A DNA stretch of 64,000 nt. Source: Gymnorhina tibicen (lineage: Eukaryota > Chordata > Aves > Passeriformes > Artamidae). The translations under genes and the position numbers were made by a program. The stretch lies in contig VXAZ01007519.1 in NCBI GenBank assembly GCA_013399875.1, forward strand, positions 530,537 through 594,536, written 5' to 3'. Of this stretch, positions 37,556 to 51,765 are shown in pieces (within the stretch, counting starts at the first letter, position 1; the number at the start of each line of letters is the position of its first letter). A model generated the notes under the pieces. The model searched no databases and was not told the origin of the DNA. It saw nothing but the letters and a program-made list of their open reading frames with translations.

Positions 37556-37944
37556 GTACTTGAAGGAATTAGCATACCCAGAGAAAGGGAAAAAAGGTAG
37601 TCCTCAAATTGCATCTCATATCCCAAATGAAAAGCCTAAAATGCATGCACATTATCCATGTATTTCCACGTACACATACAGATACATGTAAATATATAAA
37701 AATGTATATGTGTGTGCATATCTGAAAAATACTCACTGCAGATATTCAGAACAATTTCTATAAGCTCCTTCCTCAATTTCCATTTTTCAAGGGGAGTAGA
37801 TTTGGTGGCCTCCTACTGAAATACAGCGGTAGAAATTTTCTACATTGTCTTCCATATGTCTGTGTCATCAGCATCCAATAACTTCTGATAGACCTCCTTT
37901 TTTATTTGTAGGTTTCTCTTTTATAAGTAGGTCTCAGTGGAAAG

Positions 37945-38022
37945 CAGAAGGGCAATTGGATTTAGATGATGTTTACAAGCCTTTTCTAACCAAAACTGTT
38001 CCGTGATTCTATGATTTTGCAG
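37945..38022 (+). mobile_element. Short CR1 LINE 3'-end remnant
   Basis: ATTGGATTTAGATGATG, then CCTTTTCTAACCAAAACTGT and TCCGTGATTCTATGATTTT, are a diverged CR1 terminus on the + strand (TTGGACTAGATGATC ... CCAACCCAAACTATTC ... in intact copies). Only the last ~75 bases are recognisable. Confidence 0.7.
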
Positions 38023-41000
38023 TTACTAATAGGGGATACGTGTGAAATCTCTCCCTCCACCTAGTCAGGAACAGAAGGCAGCCTAATTTAGTTCTAAATC
38101 CCCTGTCAAAGGCCCCAGCAAAGGCCAAGAGTAAGGGCTGAACTGAGATGTCCTGGATTTCAGTGCTGTTACCAGCCCTACCTGCTGTGGTTCCTGCAGT
38201 GCACAGGAGCGACAGTTGTGATGAATATACATTTATTGGCAAGCACCTCACAACCCTTCCTCCTTATCTCTCTCTTTAAAAGATAAGCTACTTAATATTT
38301 GCCCCTGGCTGATATCAACAAATGTGTCATGATATGCACTTGATCTGCACCCGTGTTAACCTTTTGAGCAGATGCAGGCACTTTCAGTCAGAAAACCATC
38401 ACCGGTATGCTCTGTTAGTACATTTACAGTAATGAGTCAGATAAATGCTTTCTGTTTTTAAAAGGCCAGAAGCAATGCAGCAGGACAGGTTTGTCCACCC
38501 ACTGCATTTTGTTCCAGCAATTCTGGCACAGAGCTGCATCTGGGATAAAATAGTCTTAGGAAGCCAACATGCCAAGCTTGAAGAGTAGGCTAATGTAAAT
38601 ATATAATGGCGTGGGAAAAAGTCTTTTGTTTGTTAATATTAGGTGATACAGAATATCTGTTGTTCAGGACAAGGAACCAGAGAGTTGTTGGATTCTGTTC
38701 AACAGTGCCCAGTTGTCTTTTTTTTAGTGTCTAAGTTGCTTTCCTCCCTGTGCGTGTGCGCACATGCAGAAGGACTTGGGAAAGACTTACTGAATCAATC
38801 CATTAATAAACTTTTCTCCTCATGAAAGAAATAAAAAAAGAAGGAGCTAGGGGGGATCTCCTAAACAAGAGGTACCTGGAGATGGGTCGCAGCAGCATGG
38901 TAAGAAAATATGTGCTTTGGAAATCTCAGCTGACTACCTAATCCAAACCACTCCTGGAGGAAGGAGAAGGAATGAGGAAGTCAGTTTGTGGTTACCAGCT
39001 TCTCTGGCTGTGATATCCCGTACATAATTATTACAGGGCTACACTTCAGCCAGCTTTTGACAAATGAACTACCAAGGGTTTTCTCTGCATGTTTTCTATT
39101 CAAGTGTGTTTAGTCATAAATACTTGGTTCTAATGGCATTTTCTTAGTCAAACAGAGCCACTCCTAAGCATTAATGTTCCTGGAATAAGCCTCTGTTCTT
39201 TTATTCTGGTTGAAGGTCTTTTTACAGAAGTTGGACATCCTGGATTTTTTTCACCCACACTAATTTTGGCTAATTACACCCCTAGCACTCTACATCTCCA
39301 AACCCTTTGCAACAGTTCATATAGTCTGTGTGAAATATTTATACAAAATAGAAATAACCCCTGAGATACTCAATGAAGTTATAAAGTTAATATTAGAAAG
39401 GAAAAAAATGTAGCAAAAGGACACAGACATCAGGTCAGAACACCAAATTTCCTTATTCCCAAGCACCTTATTCAAATTCAGCTTCTCTAGTCTTCAGAAT
39501 CATAAACCAGAAACTCCTGAGTTTGTAATGCTCCCATTAACTTACCCAGAGGTATCCCCATTTTGGAAGTATCTGTAAATATCAACTTTCAGTCCCAAGG
39601 ACCTGGAAGAGGAAGCAATGAGCCATTAACAATCCCTGGTGATGCCACTGTATGCTTTGGCTGTATTTGCAAACTTAATATTAAAATGAAAATGTACATG
39701 GGGAAAATGTTAAATTTTAATCAGTGCATATTTTTCAAATCATACTACTTTTTAAAGTGAGAACTAGCACTCTTTCTGATTCTACAAGCAGATAATAAGA
39801 GGTCCTACACTCCTTTGGGGATGTTTTCCTGAAGTGGAAGTTAAGATTTAGTGAATTGAATGCCCTCTACTAGTATTTGAACCATTTTTGTAGTTTTCCA
39901 TCCTGCATTAGGAAGTCATGTATACATAAAACACATTTAGTGAAGTACCAGCACTGTCAATTTCTGGTTTAGGTAATTCCTGAAACTCTCTCCCCATGCT
40001 TACTACCCACCAGCAAAGAGAATAAACAGAAATAAATTTTTTCAAAACCCAGCTAAATTAATGCTTTCCCTAGGAGCTGCATTTGCTTTCCTTTAAAAAC
40101 AGTACCCTCAGTTTTCTGTTTAAAGCCTTTTGCATTCAAGAGCTGCCTCTTTTCCCTAGGTGGGTTCACTTGAGCTTCTTTCTCCACTTCAGCTTTTTAG
40201 TTGGCTACACTCCCTCACAACCTGATACCTGTTCAAACGTCTCTACTCAAGCTGAGACAGATCCAAAAGGCACTTGCAGAGGGTGTTGGCCACGATCCTG
40301 AAAGCCTTTCTGCTGGCACTTCAAAGCAGTGAAGTGTTTGCCTGCTCCCATCGTCTCCAGCTGAAAGACGAGGGGGCTGAGCTTCCCCTTCCACTGTGGA
40401 TGACTGCAAGGTAAGACACATCAGCTTAAGGAGCAATAAATCAAATCAGGCCCTGCTCAAGCTCCTGACCTGAAACCTGTCCAAGGTGATGGTTTTCACC
40501 AAATTCAGCTCTGACTCTACACCCAGTAAAGCCAGACTAGAGGATGCTGTGAACTGAACGAGAGAGTTTTCTAACTCTGGTGTACCTCTCAAACTATGCA
40601 AAAAAAACTCTTTGGTGAAAAAAGACAAGTTAATCAAGACCAAAATAGAGTTGTGATGCATCTCTCAAATTCAATATAAAAACAGAAGACTGGGGAGTGA
40701 GAACATTTTTTAAGGTAGGCTTCCTCAGTGTCCTAATTTTCACATTATTTTAATTACATATTTTAATATATTTAACCTAAAAGCTTGAAAAAAGGAGGAA
40801 CAAGATACAGAAAGATTTCACAAATATCAAACTGAAATTAGTTGGCTGGTCCAAACCAGACCCTATCTTAAATCAAGGGAACTATAAATTTTTGTGCTTC
40901 CTTGGAAAGAGAACACTTTTCAGGATTCTTTTGTGTGTGTATGTGTGTTTGTGTATTTGTGATGGGGAAATCATCCAACTCCTAGTTAAGGGGCATGTTA

Positions 41001-43188
41001 TCTTTTCGAACATTTCTGTTCCAATGCAGCCGATAATCTTTCTTTCCTCCTACTTTTGTAAAAATCCTGACTCAGTGACAGTGTGGAGTTTGATATTTCA
41101 GTTCCAAAAGAAGATAGTCTTGTATTTTTCCTCTCTCTAATCTTTCTCAGATATATTCTGTTATTGCTATTCTTCCAAATTCAGACATCCAAATCAAACA
41201 AAACTGGAGTATACCACCATCTTCATCTTAGAGAAATATATGAAGCCAAAAGGTGTTGAGTACTTTTTAAAGATACTAATTTAAACAGCAGAAACCTACC
41301 ATTAAAACAAAGCCAGGCTATCATATTCTGTCACAGTTTTAAAATAAATAAAACTGATTAAATTTACTGGCCTGACCTGAGATCTCATTTGTGAAATATT
41401 GCCCAGTGCCTGGGTAGTTTCCCCTTTCCTTCATTAAGGAAACCCTGGTAAAACTCAGTCCTGAAGTCAGGTGTAGCAGAGGACACATCAGAGAGATCAA
41501 GTCAAACGTGGGGATCAAGGAGCACACGGTAGGAGCAGCAAGGCACAGACTTAGCAGGGTTTTTTAACCTCACCACAGCTATTTGTGAATACTCATACCA
41601 ACAGCCATACCACAGGCAATCTATGGCCGGAACGATTTTCAGTCATTTTCAGTGTTTCCAAATGGAAAATGCTTGGCTTCTCTGCACTTCTTGAGTAGTG
41701 ACTACTTCTGCATCCTCTGGGGGAGAAGAGGGCAGAAGGCTACAGAAGGCTACTTTGAGAGCTATAGGCAAACTGCTGGAAAACTTGGTGTGGTTGTTTC
41801 TGCTTCTTGTGGCACCAGCTTAGGAGAACACTTGGAGGCCAGTGATGGAGAAGTTATTTAAGAGAGGGAGGGACAGGATGCAGTCAGTGCCCAGGCAGAG
41901 GCTCCCAAGTGACACTGCAGCCCTGTCACAATGCTAACATCCCTTTACTGAATCCCATATTATTTAGCCTTATTGTTTGGCTTGTATTTGTTTTCTTGGT
42001 GCTTTCCCAAAAGCCAAGTGTTTTTCTTTTCAAGACCAGCAACCAAACAGTGCAAAATAAACATGCTGCCTGTTGCTACACAGCTTCAGCACAGGTTGAG
42101 GAGTTGCTCCAAGTGTGGATGAGGCAAATAAACAACTCTTGCCCAGATGATAAAGCAAATATTCCATTCGTGTCATTTTGGCTGTGGCTTGTGTCAGGAA
42201 ATCAAAGGTACAGGGGACCCCATCTGCTCAGGGGAATGGGCTGGGACTGCTGCCCTTGGGAGGCTGTCCTGCCACCAGCAAGGAGCCATGGTGTGGAACC
42301 AGGAACCAGAAAGGTGAAAGCTCAGCCTTCAGCCCACCTCGATGCCTTGCCTGCAGCTCTCACTGAGGAGACTGAGTTTGCATACTGAGGGCATGAATAA
42401 AGGCGAAATTTTCCAAACTATTTTAATGTAAATACAGGGGTGTCCACAGTTAAACCAGCATGGCAGTTCAACTGGGACAACTGCCAAGGAACAAATTTAA
42501 TGCAATGTATTTCATTTACTCCTTAACAATGGGTAAATGGCACTCTCTTGCTGTCTCAGTGGTGTACCTGCCGCTGTCTACGTGTCTGCCCACAGGTGTT
42601 GTGCCCTATGAACACGCACAGTCTGTTAACATTAATCTGTTCGCTCGTGTTTGCTTCCCTCTTCCAGCCTGGCTGCTAAAGCCTATCAAAGCTCCCAAGC
42701 CAAACAAGCACAAACACTGCTCACAGAGTGTGTAGGCAGCAATTAGAGCTCGTCGAGGTAGGTGCAGTGCTTTACTTGTGCTGGCCCGTGGCCAAGGAGC
42801 TGCACGAGGGAGCTCTGCTTCCCCAGCCGTGCAGGAGGAGGGAGGAGGAATTCCCTTCGTGCCTCCCAACCTGCTGATAATGACAGAGCTCCATCGCTTG
42901 AGAGCTGTGCCTTCGTCCCTGTGTTTCCAGCTGCCAGTGGACATTCACATGCCACTTATTAAAACTGGCCCTCACTGCAACCATTCTTACAACCCCATGA
43001 AATTCTTGTAGTAGCTCCATTTTTCCCCCCAAACACTATTTGTGACCAGCAAATAAACTGCAGTTGCAGTGAATTTATTACATTATTTGAACAAATACCA
43101 GCGGCTCTTTCTTGATTTTGTGAAAAAATCGTGAAAACTCATGGCCAAATCTAAAACAGAGAAAATATTTTGCTGTTACATAATAAAA

Positions 43189-43199
43189 GGGGGGGGGGG
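43189..43199. repeat. Poly-G tract (11 G)
   Basis: Eleven consecutive G residues follow ATAATAAAA. The tract is prone to length error in sequencing and could form a quadruplex only with other molecules or neighbouring G runs. Confidence 0.95.
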
Positions 43200-43539
43200 A
43201 ATCTATTTTAAAATATCAAACTAAGATATTTTATCACTTTAAAAGCTTAAAAATAAGCACCCACAGAAACATTTTGCTGGATTGCAACCTAAATGTTTTT
43301 TACGTTCTGGTACAAAACCCCCAGTACAGTAATGATGATGGGTAGCAAAACAATCTGCTAAATCTGTAAGTTTTTCTTTCCAGGATTTTTTTTCCATTAT
43401 TGAGTGTATACATTACGATAAGGAAATAGATTCATCTCATGCAGTTTTTCCTTTGGACATGAACATGGGAAAAATTAATAACCACATGGTTCAGTGCAGT
43501 GCTCATAAAACTTTCAGCTTTCTGTTTGCTCTTCTATTG

Positions 43540-43830
43540 CTGTGAAACAACTAGAAATGCATCCCATAAATTAGCATACAAATAGCATATATAATTCAGT
43601 GTAAACTGAATTGTTTATAAACATCAAACATTATTTATAGCGCTCACACACGTCACCATGGAAACAAAGTAATTGCTATACCATTAGGACACAATTTCTC
43701 TGTGGAGCGAGAGAGAATGGCAATTTATCTGCATCTGGGCGGTTTCACATTGCTGCTTGTGGTCAAAGATATCCCCTCCAAAGCATCTTTTGGATGTGGA
43801 ACCAGTTTTGATTACTGAAGAAAAGATTAG
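43540..43830. promoter_or_regulatory. Candidate conserved noncoding regulatory element
   Basis: The stretch contains a perfect inverted repeat AATTCAGT-GTAA-ACTGAATT (43593-43612). The palindrome GTTTATAAAC follows it directly (43613-43622). An RFX/X-box-like site, GTCACCATGGAAAC, lies at about 43655-43668 and differs from the GTNRCC-RGYAAC consensus at one base. It is free of recognisable repeats. It lies about 12 kb beyond the WNT7B stop. Regulatory function is inference; conservation could not be tested. Confidence 0.3.
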
Positions 43831-46800
43831 ATCAGTCTAAGAGTGAGATGACTTGAAACAGAAATGCACATGTGAAAACACTGCAATTATTGCACAGGAG
43901 TGATGTGAACTATTCAGTGACGGGACTTCAAAGGCAAACTGAGGAATTTCAAGCCCAGTCAAAGGTCAGTGTTTCCCATCTCACCATTGCCAATGGTCAG
44001 TGGTTGCTGCCATCTGTTTGCTGCTTGGCGGCCTCGATGAAGTAGCAGTATTGATTGCAGATCCAAAAGGTAAAAAATTAGCAAGAAGAGACGTCCTTGT
44101 TTATAATCCTTCTAGTAAGGTCAATGGTTGAATGGACCAGAGAAATGTTTTTCCTCTTTAAAGAGAATGGAGTATATGCAGTGTCAATATTTAAAGGTAA
44201 ACAACTTTATCAGACAAATATAGGGGCACAGTTTGTAAAGGACAGATATGTCTGCATACAGAGAGACATCAAGAGGTATTTTTGTTAATATCAGTAAGAA
44301 TATAAGGCATTAAGACCACTGCTTTCCTTCTTGCTCTTGAAATGGAGGCTGTGATACAAAGAAACCTGTTCTTGGACCTAATAGTGTTAATGGCAAGATT
44401 ATCACACCTTGGCAGTAACAGCTTCCAACTTGGTCTTTCCTGCCCAACAAGAGCCCTTTAAGAGAGTTAAGAGAAAACAGGTGGTAATTCATCACAGCAT
44501 CATACCGGGCTGCATCAAACCATGGCTTGAACTGATCATGTATGTTTTAACATAAGAAAATATAATAAAATTCTCAGCTGAAATTATCATTCCCTTTAAC
44601 CAAAATTTGTTAGCATGAGCAGACAGGATCCTTGTACTTTTGATGAAAGGTTCACCCTGAGGCTGATTTTGCAATATCACTGCAGGCACAACTCCTAGAG
44701 ATGGTAAGTCGGAGTCACAAGGTTACTCCAAAAGGATTGCATGTAGAAAGTCCCATTGCTGCATGAATTGAGCTTATTCCCCAGCTAGATTTCCTATAAA
44801 GTTTTTGTCTCATCAAAAACTGCTCCTAAATTCAGAATGGAAGATTCCTTTGCGTAATCTGTGCTAATAACAATAAAACCAGAATGGCTTCTGTATTTCT
44901 GACAGAGGTTTTTCTCTATGGGGGAAAAAAAATCTTCTCCCTCCTTGCAGATCTAAATGCTGCAAAGTACTTTAGGAGGTTTAGGATAAGAAAATGGCTG
45001 GAGTAAACACAGGGTATAATTATCATCATCTGTCTTCTTTGTGAATCCATACATTTTATATTCCATTTAAAACTGAAAAAAACCCCTCGACAGGATGTCT
45101 TCCAGTGAACCAATTTAGCTAATGAGAGTGAATATCAATGACTGCTGGCTAATCAGAATGGTATTAGCATAAATTTTACTTAATGAGGACATATTTGCCT
45201 GGTGCCAGGAGCAAACTGCTACTGAGCTAGATTGTAAAATGCAATGGATGGGTAAGTCTCATCTGGAAAAAAAACCCAGCAGATCAAGTAAACAGAACTG
45301 TATATGAGGTTCCTGCTAAACTAGATTTTTTTTTTGCAACCCAGGATTTTAACCCCACTTGAGGCTTTTCAAACTTCTCCATTATAATAGAATGCTATCA
45401 AGTCTTTAACTGTGATGAATTAAACACCCTGGGGAACAGCTTGACAAGAGATTCCATTGAACTCTTTTAACCTCATGTGGGTAGGTAGATCACTGAGGGA
45501 ACTTGCTTTTTTCATTTAAGGCATGAAATACATGCATTCTGCTGCACAACAAAAGTATATTTTCCCTTTGTGCATTGTGTAAGGCGCTTTTCTGAAAAAT
45601 CCTTAACACTCCTCTCAGCTTCAAAAGCAGCAATGGTACATTGCCCTCTGTCTGCCTGTGAGCGATCTTGGGTGGAAAACTCCCTTCAGCCACTATTGTC
45701 TTGAAGGAGTTAAGTCCCAGCAGCATCCTGGAGCTGCTCAGCACACTGCATTTCTTCCTCTTTATACAGAATCCCTATTAGACAGCCTGAGGAGGCTCCA
45801 TGAACAATATGAAAGATTTTTGTCTACAGTAACATCAAGGGGTTAGAGTTCAATACTCTCACAAAATATTTAATCTTGTGAAATGCTATTTGTAGTGTCA
45901 TTCTTGTATATACCTGCTTTGAAATTCCTAACCTTAGATTCTTCTATATAAAGGAATATAGGGCACAAGTGTTCTTACCTTTGATATACTATAGGATCTA
46001 ACAATATTTAACTGGTGAAGTCATTTTTGTTTCCAAACCTGTGTCTCAAATATGCTTGGGAACGTGGAAACTCACAATGCCCTTATTCATGACATCAAAA
46101 TCAGTTCCATGGTAACACATTGTGATGACAAAATACACAGATTGCAAGGTCACAAGTCACACTTAAGAACAGGCAGGGGAGAAATTGTTAGTTTAATGAA
46201 TAACATTAGCCAGTTCCAAAAGGAATAAAAATAAAGAAAAAAATAAAGTACCTAAAGTAAACACCCTTAAATGCACTTCAAAACCATTTCATCTTAAGTA
46301 GTTCTTCAAAGGCAGAAGGCTTCCACAGCTTTCACCTCTGCAGCGAAGAGAAGTCAATGTTAAGAAGAAAAGAAGTGCTGTACATTAATGATGGCCCTAT
46401 CAGTGCTTTTACGTGCACAGAGAGAATCAGCAACTGCAGGGAAGAAATGCTGGATGAAAAGGAGTGATGTTAATTCCAGGCTAAATCCCTGAAAGCAGCT
46501 AACGATTCTTATGCTCAGCAAGGACTGGGTTTTTGCACCCAGTGAGAAGCCACTTCTGCATGTCCTTGGTCTACAGACAGGTATTTGGAATATTTCCTGC
46601 ATAGCACCTGGCAATGACAACTGCAGTATGAATCCTTCTGCCGAATTTGAAGTGATTCTTTCACTGCTTGTTTACTGAACACTGCAACACAAGAAAGCAA
46701 TCCAGGTTTATATGGTTTTAATGTCCAAAGGCTACCTCTGGCATTTAAACACTTTTGCTGCAAGGACCCCACTATCTGTAGATATGAGAAATTCCTGCAA

Positions 46801-49360
46801 CCAGCTCATCGCCTGAGTAGGTAAAGGCTGCAAAAAAGAGGAAGGAAAAAGATGAAAGAGGAAATGACCAGCCCAGTATCTGAACAAATGCCAGTCTAAG
46901 ACTTTGACACTGTCATTAGATTTGCTTGCGATTTCCCAGGCAATGACAGGAAAAATTTGGAGTTCTTCAAGCAAATGAACCAAAAAAATCTGTGGTTAAG
47001 GGAATGTTCTTGCATATGGCATGTCTTAGTCATTAGGTGGTTGGTCCAAGAAGTCACTGCACAAAAAGTAACAAGAACATATTTGCATGGGTTTTCCCTC
47101 CTGACTCTTGCATCTAAACCTTCTTTGAAATCACAAGTCAAATCTGTCACATACAATCTATTTGACGTGACTGTGTCATAAAATTGGCACTGTATGTTCT
47201 ATGCTTACCACAGTCTGAAAGGTCAACAGAGAGGATAGATTTCCTTTAGCCTCTTGTTTAAATAGCATCTTATTTTTATTAAAAAAGATGTTTGGGTTTT
47301 TTTTACCATATCATGGCAGACAGCCGTATCCCAATATGTCCTTACATAGACAGAGACTGAAGAGCCAAAAAACAAATTGCGACTTAAACTCTATAAGGAG
47401 AACCATCTCAGATTAGTCTTCTTTCCATATATCAGAGCAAAGGATTTGAAAGGTGGGAGCATTTCAAAACAGATCAGGGAGCAGCTTTGATTTTATTTAA
47501 ATGATGTAAAATCACTGGATTATTCAAAAACAATGAAGCATGCTTTGGTAAGGAATTAACATTTTTAACATATTCTTGTACTCTGGCAGTGAAGGGAATG
47601 GTAAAATTCCCTCTATATTAGATAAAATGGCTTGACAGTTGCATACATACTTAACCACAGGTGGGGGGTTCTTCTTAATTTGGTGTCTATCATGTGATGC
47701 TTCATAAGCAAAGAATAGCAGGCCATGCTGCTTTATTCAATTGGGTTATGCTTTTACTCATTCTTTCTGCATGTGAAAAGCATAACAGAGAACTAGCAGA
47801 GCAGAAGTAAGATGTGTTTTGTTAGTTGTCTGAAGCCCTGGGGCCCGGAACCGGATAAGTCCCGATATTATACCCTGGTTGAGCAGAATAAATCCATTTT
47901 GTTTCCTCCAAACATTTAGCCATTAAAAAAATATGAGATAGAAAAACAGACTTTGCTGTCTGCATGCCTTCTTGTAAAGCTTGTATTGTGGAAATGTCAG
48001 AATCATTAGGTCATTGGCATATATTTTGCAAGCTAATGCTTCTACTTTAATTCTCACTGGGGACTGCATGTCTGCTTTTCAAATAAAACCCAGACTGAAG
48101 AAGGTGAAGAGAGCTTAAAATGGTGCTGGTAATGCTCTATGATGGCTGATAACACGTCAGGATATGAATAATTAGGAAATATCAGCCAAGGCTGATACAA
48201 CTACAGCTATTAAAGTACCAAGCCCCACAAAAGTAATTGGTAAGTGTTGAAATTGCCTCATAAATATCTGTGGCTCCTTTTAAATACACACAGAGGCACA
48301 TGGCTGAATAAAGTTTTAAAATAAATGCAGCACAAGAAATAAATTTAATACGTGAAATCATGCACATAACAGAAGCACAGCGGTTATACTTCAGAGGAGA
48401 CAAGTGGATGAATTTGCTCCTGAATCACCCAAGACAGATGCAGAACAAGTGGTTGCAGAAACACAAGCCCCATTCCAAAAAGAGCTGTTTGTCTCTAAAA
48501 ACACATATTACTGATAAAATCTGGTATGAGTTGAGGAAAGAGGTTAATAATAGTAGACATAATAACACAAGTAGAAACACTCTCAACTCACAACTGGATA
48601 AAAAAGTCTTGAACTTGCAGCAGTTACTCTTCTGCCTGAGTGCTCACTGCCCAGACCAGCTTTTTCAGCCCTTTGCAGACACACACTCACACTTCATTCT
48701 GTGACTGAGCACCAGAGCACCTCTGCTTGGGGAGAAAGGACAGATTCCTTCACTTAAAGTCCTTCTATCAGAAGCAGACCCAGCTACCTGCGCACTCCTG
48801 CAGCCCTGCCAAAGGCTCATGGCAGGGAGCAGGACAGGTTTGCCACCTCCAGGCTTTCCGCCTTGAGCTTGAGGCTCTACTGAACTCAAAATAGCCACTC
48901 AAAACCCAGTCAAAACCACTGGGTGCTACCTTGATCTTATAGCATGGCCAGTTTAAACTGTTCGAAACCACAAGTTTAGTGAGATTTTGATACTAGTTTA
49001 TAAATCAGCCCAGATTTATCTGAAAGAAGAATTCAGAATCAGTAGACAAGCTAGTGGACTCGAATAAAGCTTCAGACAAAGGCAGTTTTAATTCTGAATT
49101 TCCAAACAAATCCTCAAACTAAACAAATCTCGTGTAGTTTCTGTTTTCATTGTGGACATCTTACACAGCCCCAGCTAGCTGCAGATTTCTGTGTCCATTT
49201 TTATGTTTCTGATCCATATTTCGTGGTTGCATGCTCCATAGCAATCCTCCAGGATATATTCCAATCAACTTTCACAAGAACTTCATGTACTATGACACAC
49301 TGGCTTAGAGTTACATTGCTCCAAAACACAGGAAAATCATCTGTGAACACTGGAAAGTGC

Positions 49361-49450
49361 TATTTCAAGGTATTAGTCTAACTTACGAGTATTTCAAGGT
49401 ATTTTTCAAGGCGTTTTTCAGGGTATTAGTTTAACTTATGAGTATTTTAT
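49361..49450. repeat. Imperfect tandem duplication of about 50 bp
   Basis: The phrase GGTATTAGTCTAACTTACGA (49369-49388) recurs as GGTATTAGTTTAACTTATGA (49422-49441). TATTTCAAGG or TTTTCAGG precedes each copy, and AGTATTT follows each. Between them lies a run of TTTCAAGG-type subunits. It looks like a short duplication that has since diverged. Confidence 0.8.
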
Positions 49451-51765
49451 ATAACCCAAGAGTTTACTGTAAACTTCTTTAGAGTGGAAATGCAAGACCC
49501 GAAGAGCTTGTGAGCATATGTATAAGCATAACTCCATAGCCATCAGAACAGATATATATCGTAAAACCTCAACCCTGCTCTGAGTTTTGCTGATCCCCTT
49601 CTTCAACCTGCTCTCCTTTGTATTTATTTTACTTAAAATCAGTCTGACTCTAACAACCTATGCAAAATTCATTCTGTGTCATTCCTCTGAAACTGGATGG
49701 CATTTGCATTATCCTATACACATAAAAGATGAGTTTACAGGCTCTCAGCTTCTACTTGAAGCCTCCCCCTTTCTCCACTGCAGAAGTGGGTGAGATGAAC
49801 AGTAAATAACTTGCTAGAAATGCTAAATTGAGTTTTTACTCAATTCTTTTTGTGATTCATTCTTGTCCTTCAACTAAGTATATTGGGAAAAGATGAATTC
49901 CCAAAAGCTTGAACACTGGAATAAAATAATTTTCAGAATGTATGCCCAAAAACCATTAAAAATGTAATCTATGCACTGTAAATAATCCTTTTAAAGCAGC
50001 ACTGTCTGACAAAGGGCAGAATGTCATCTCAAGCATTAGTACCTCCAGTGAATGCTTGTAGACTTTTCAGAGAAGAAGAGGGTTCACAGAAAACTCTGGA
50101 GAAATCTGAATTACCAGTTTCTTTGAAAAATTGTGGAAGGCAAGTTAGTTTGAAAACATTTTTTAAAAAATGAATACATATTTTCAGAAATGGTTTTGGA
50201 TATAAATTTGCTCTGATTATTAGCTCAGCAGTACATTTATTTAATCTTAGCTTCTACACAAAAAGAGTTTGCCAAGTATTGGCCTCAGGTATTTTCCTTT
50301 CCAGATCAAGCACAAGAGCAACTGGAACATGATTAAAAAGAAGCCCATGTGATTGCTCCGGTGAGCATGATGGCAATGTTTTCTGTGGGTTAGGGCAAAA
50401 GAGGACACATGCTGCAAGAGAACTGGCCATCTAAAAGGCATGGAGCATTTAATTTCACCCTGTCCTTAGATGTTTACTGACTTTGTGGTGAGCCCTCTCT
50501 GACTTGGTTTCTCACTAATTCCCTCTTTTCGCAGTTTGCTTATTCTAGGAAAGACTATCTATGGCTTACAAGTAGCAATGCAAGATTCTCAGTGGAGTGG
50601 TAACTAAGCACTATCTGGTCCCATAAACTTGGAGGCAACCTCTAGAACCTGAGGAGATGATAAAGTGATAAGTGCAGGGCTCGTGTCCATCACAACACTG
50701 CTCCACTACATCTGTTACATAATTGAAAGAGGTTCAAGCAACATTTACCTCTTCGTGAAGACAGTGAGTGGGGAGAAGGCAAAAGTGGCTATTATTACAC
50801 AGTATTGGGTCAGAAGCACTAGGTTTATTAGGAGAAGAGCAAACTAGTTGCCGTTCTAAATTACAGAAATCACAGTGCTGCAGTTTTGGGAAAAATCAAG
50901 CCATGGGGATAGAAATTTCCTAGGAGAGACAAAAAGATGGAAAGACTTCTGAGGTATTTAGCACAATTTTTGACTGTGACTGATTAAAGCTGTAATCAGA
51001 TATTGATTTAGCTCTGTGGATCACAGAATCAAAACTTTAGCCATAGCCTTAGCCAAATACCAGGACAAAAAATGAGACAGTGTGCATGCCAATATTGTGA
51101 GAAATAAAAGTGAAGAAAATGTTGTGGGACTCTTTTCACATATAGCTGAAAGCTTTTATAGGTTAGACTTGGGTACATAAGTTATTCTCACACCCAGAGA
51201 GTGTGTACAGGATACAAGTCAGCTGAAGTTACCAAAATAATTTTGAAAAGAAAACCTATTTATAGGGAAAGAATTGATAAAATCTTTCTTTGATGACACC
51301 AGAGTGAAATCAAACCATAACATGTGGATATGAACTCCATGTGAAAGTATAACAAAATCTAGAAGAAATAACATTTATAATTGTTTTCTTATAAAACATT
51401 TTCAGGAAAAGGAGTACTTACTCAAGGGGTGAAAATGCCAGATATTAGGTTGTTAAGAATGTGAATACAGTAGGAAGACAGAAGCCATTAAAAGCTCAAA
51501 AATATATTCTCAGATGTTTTTAATGGCATAGAAAAGCTATCAACAGAACACAAAATAAAGTTAACAGAATTCAAATTCCGTTATACGTGTGCCAACACAT
51601 ACTTAGAAGCATACTTAGATGAAAACTTAAGGAAGAAATTAGACTTACTGCTCTGAATCCAGGAGTGAGTACTGATGCACTTTTAGAATGGGTCTTTTGT
51701 CTACCAGCTCCAGAAGAGGAAGGGGAGACCTTTTACCCACACCTTGAGCTTAAAAGAAAGAGGGA

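Noticed and set aside
41909..42388. 159-codon open frame on the + strand
   Set aside because: No domain, splice context or repeat identity was seen. The length is not remarkable in 64 kb read in six frames.
48360..48704. 114-codon lysine/asparagine-rich frame on the + strand
   Set aside because: Its composition follows the AT-rich DNA. No domain and no splice context were recognised.
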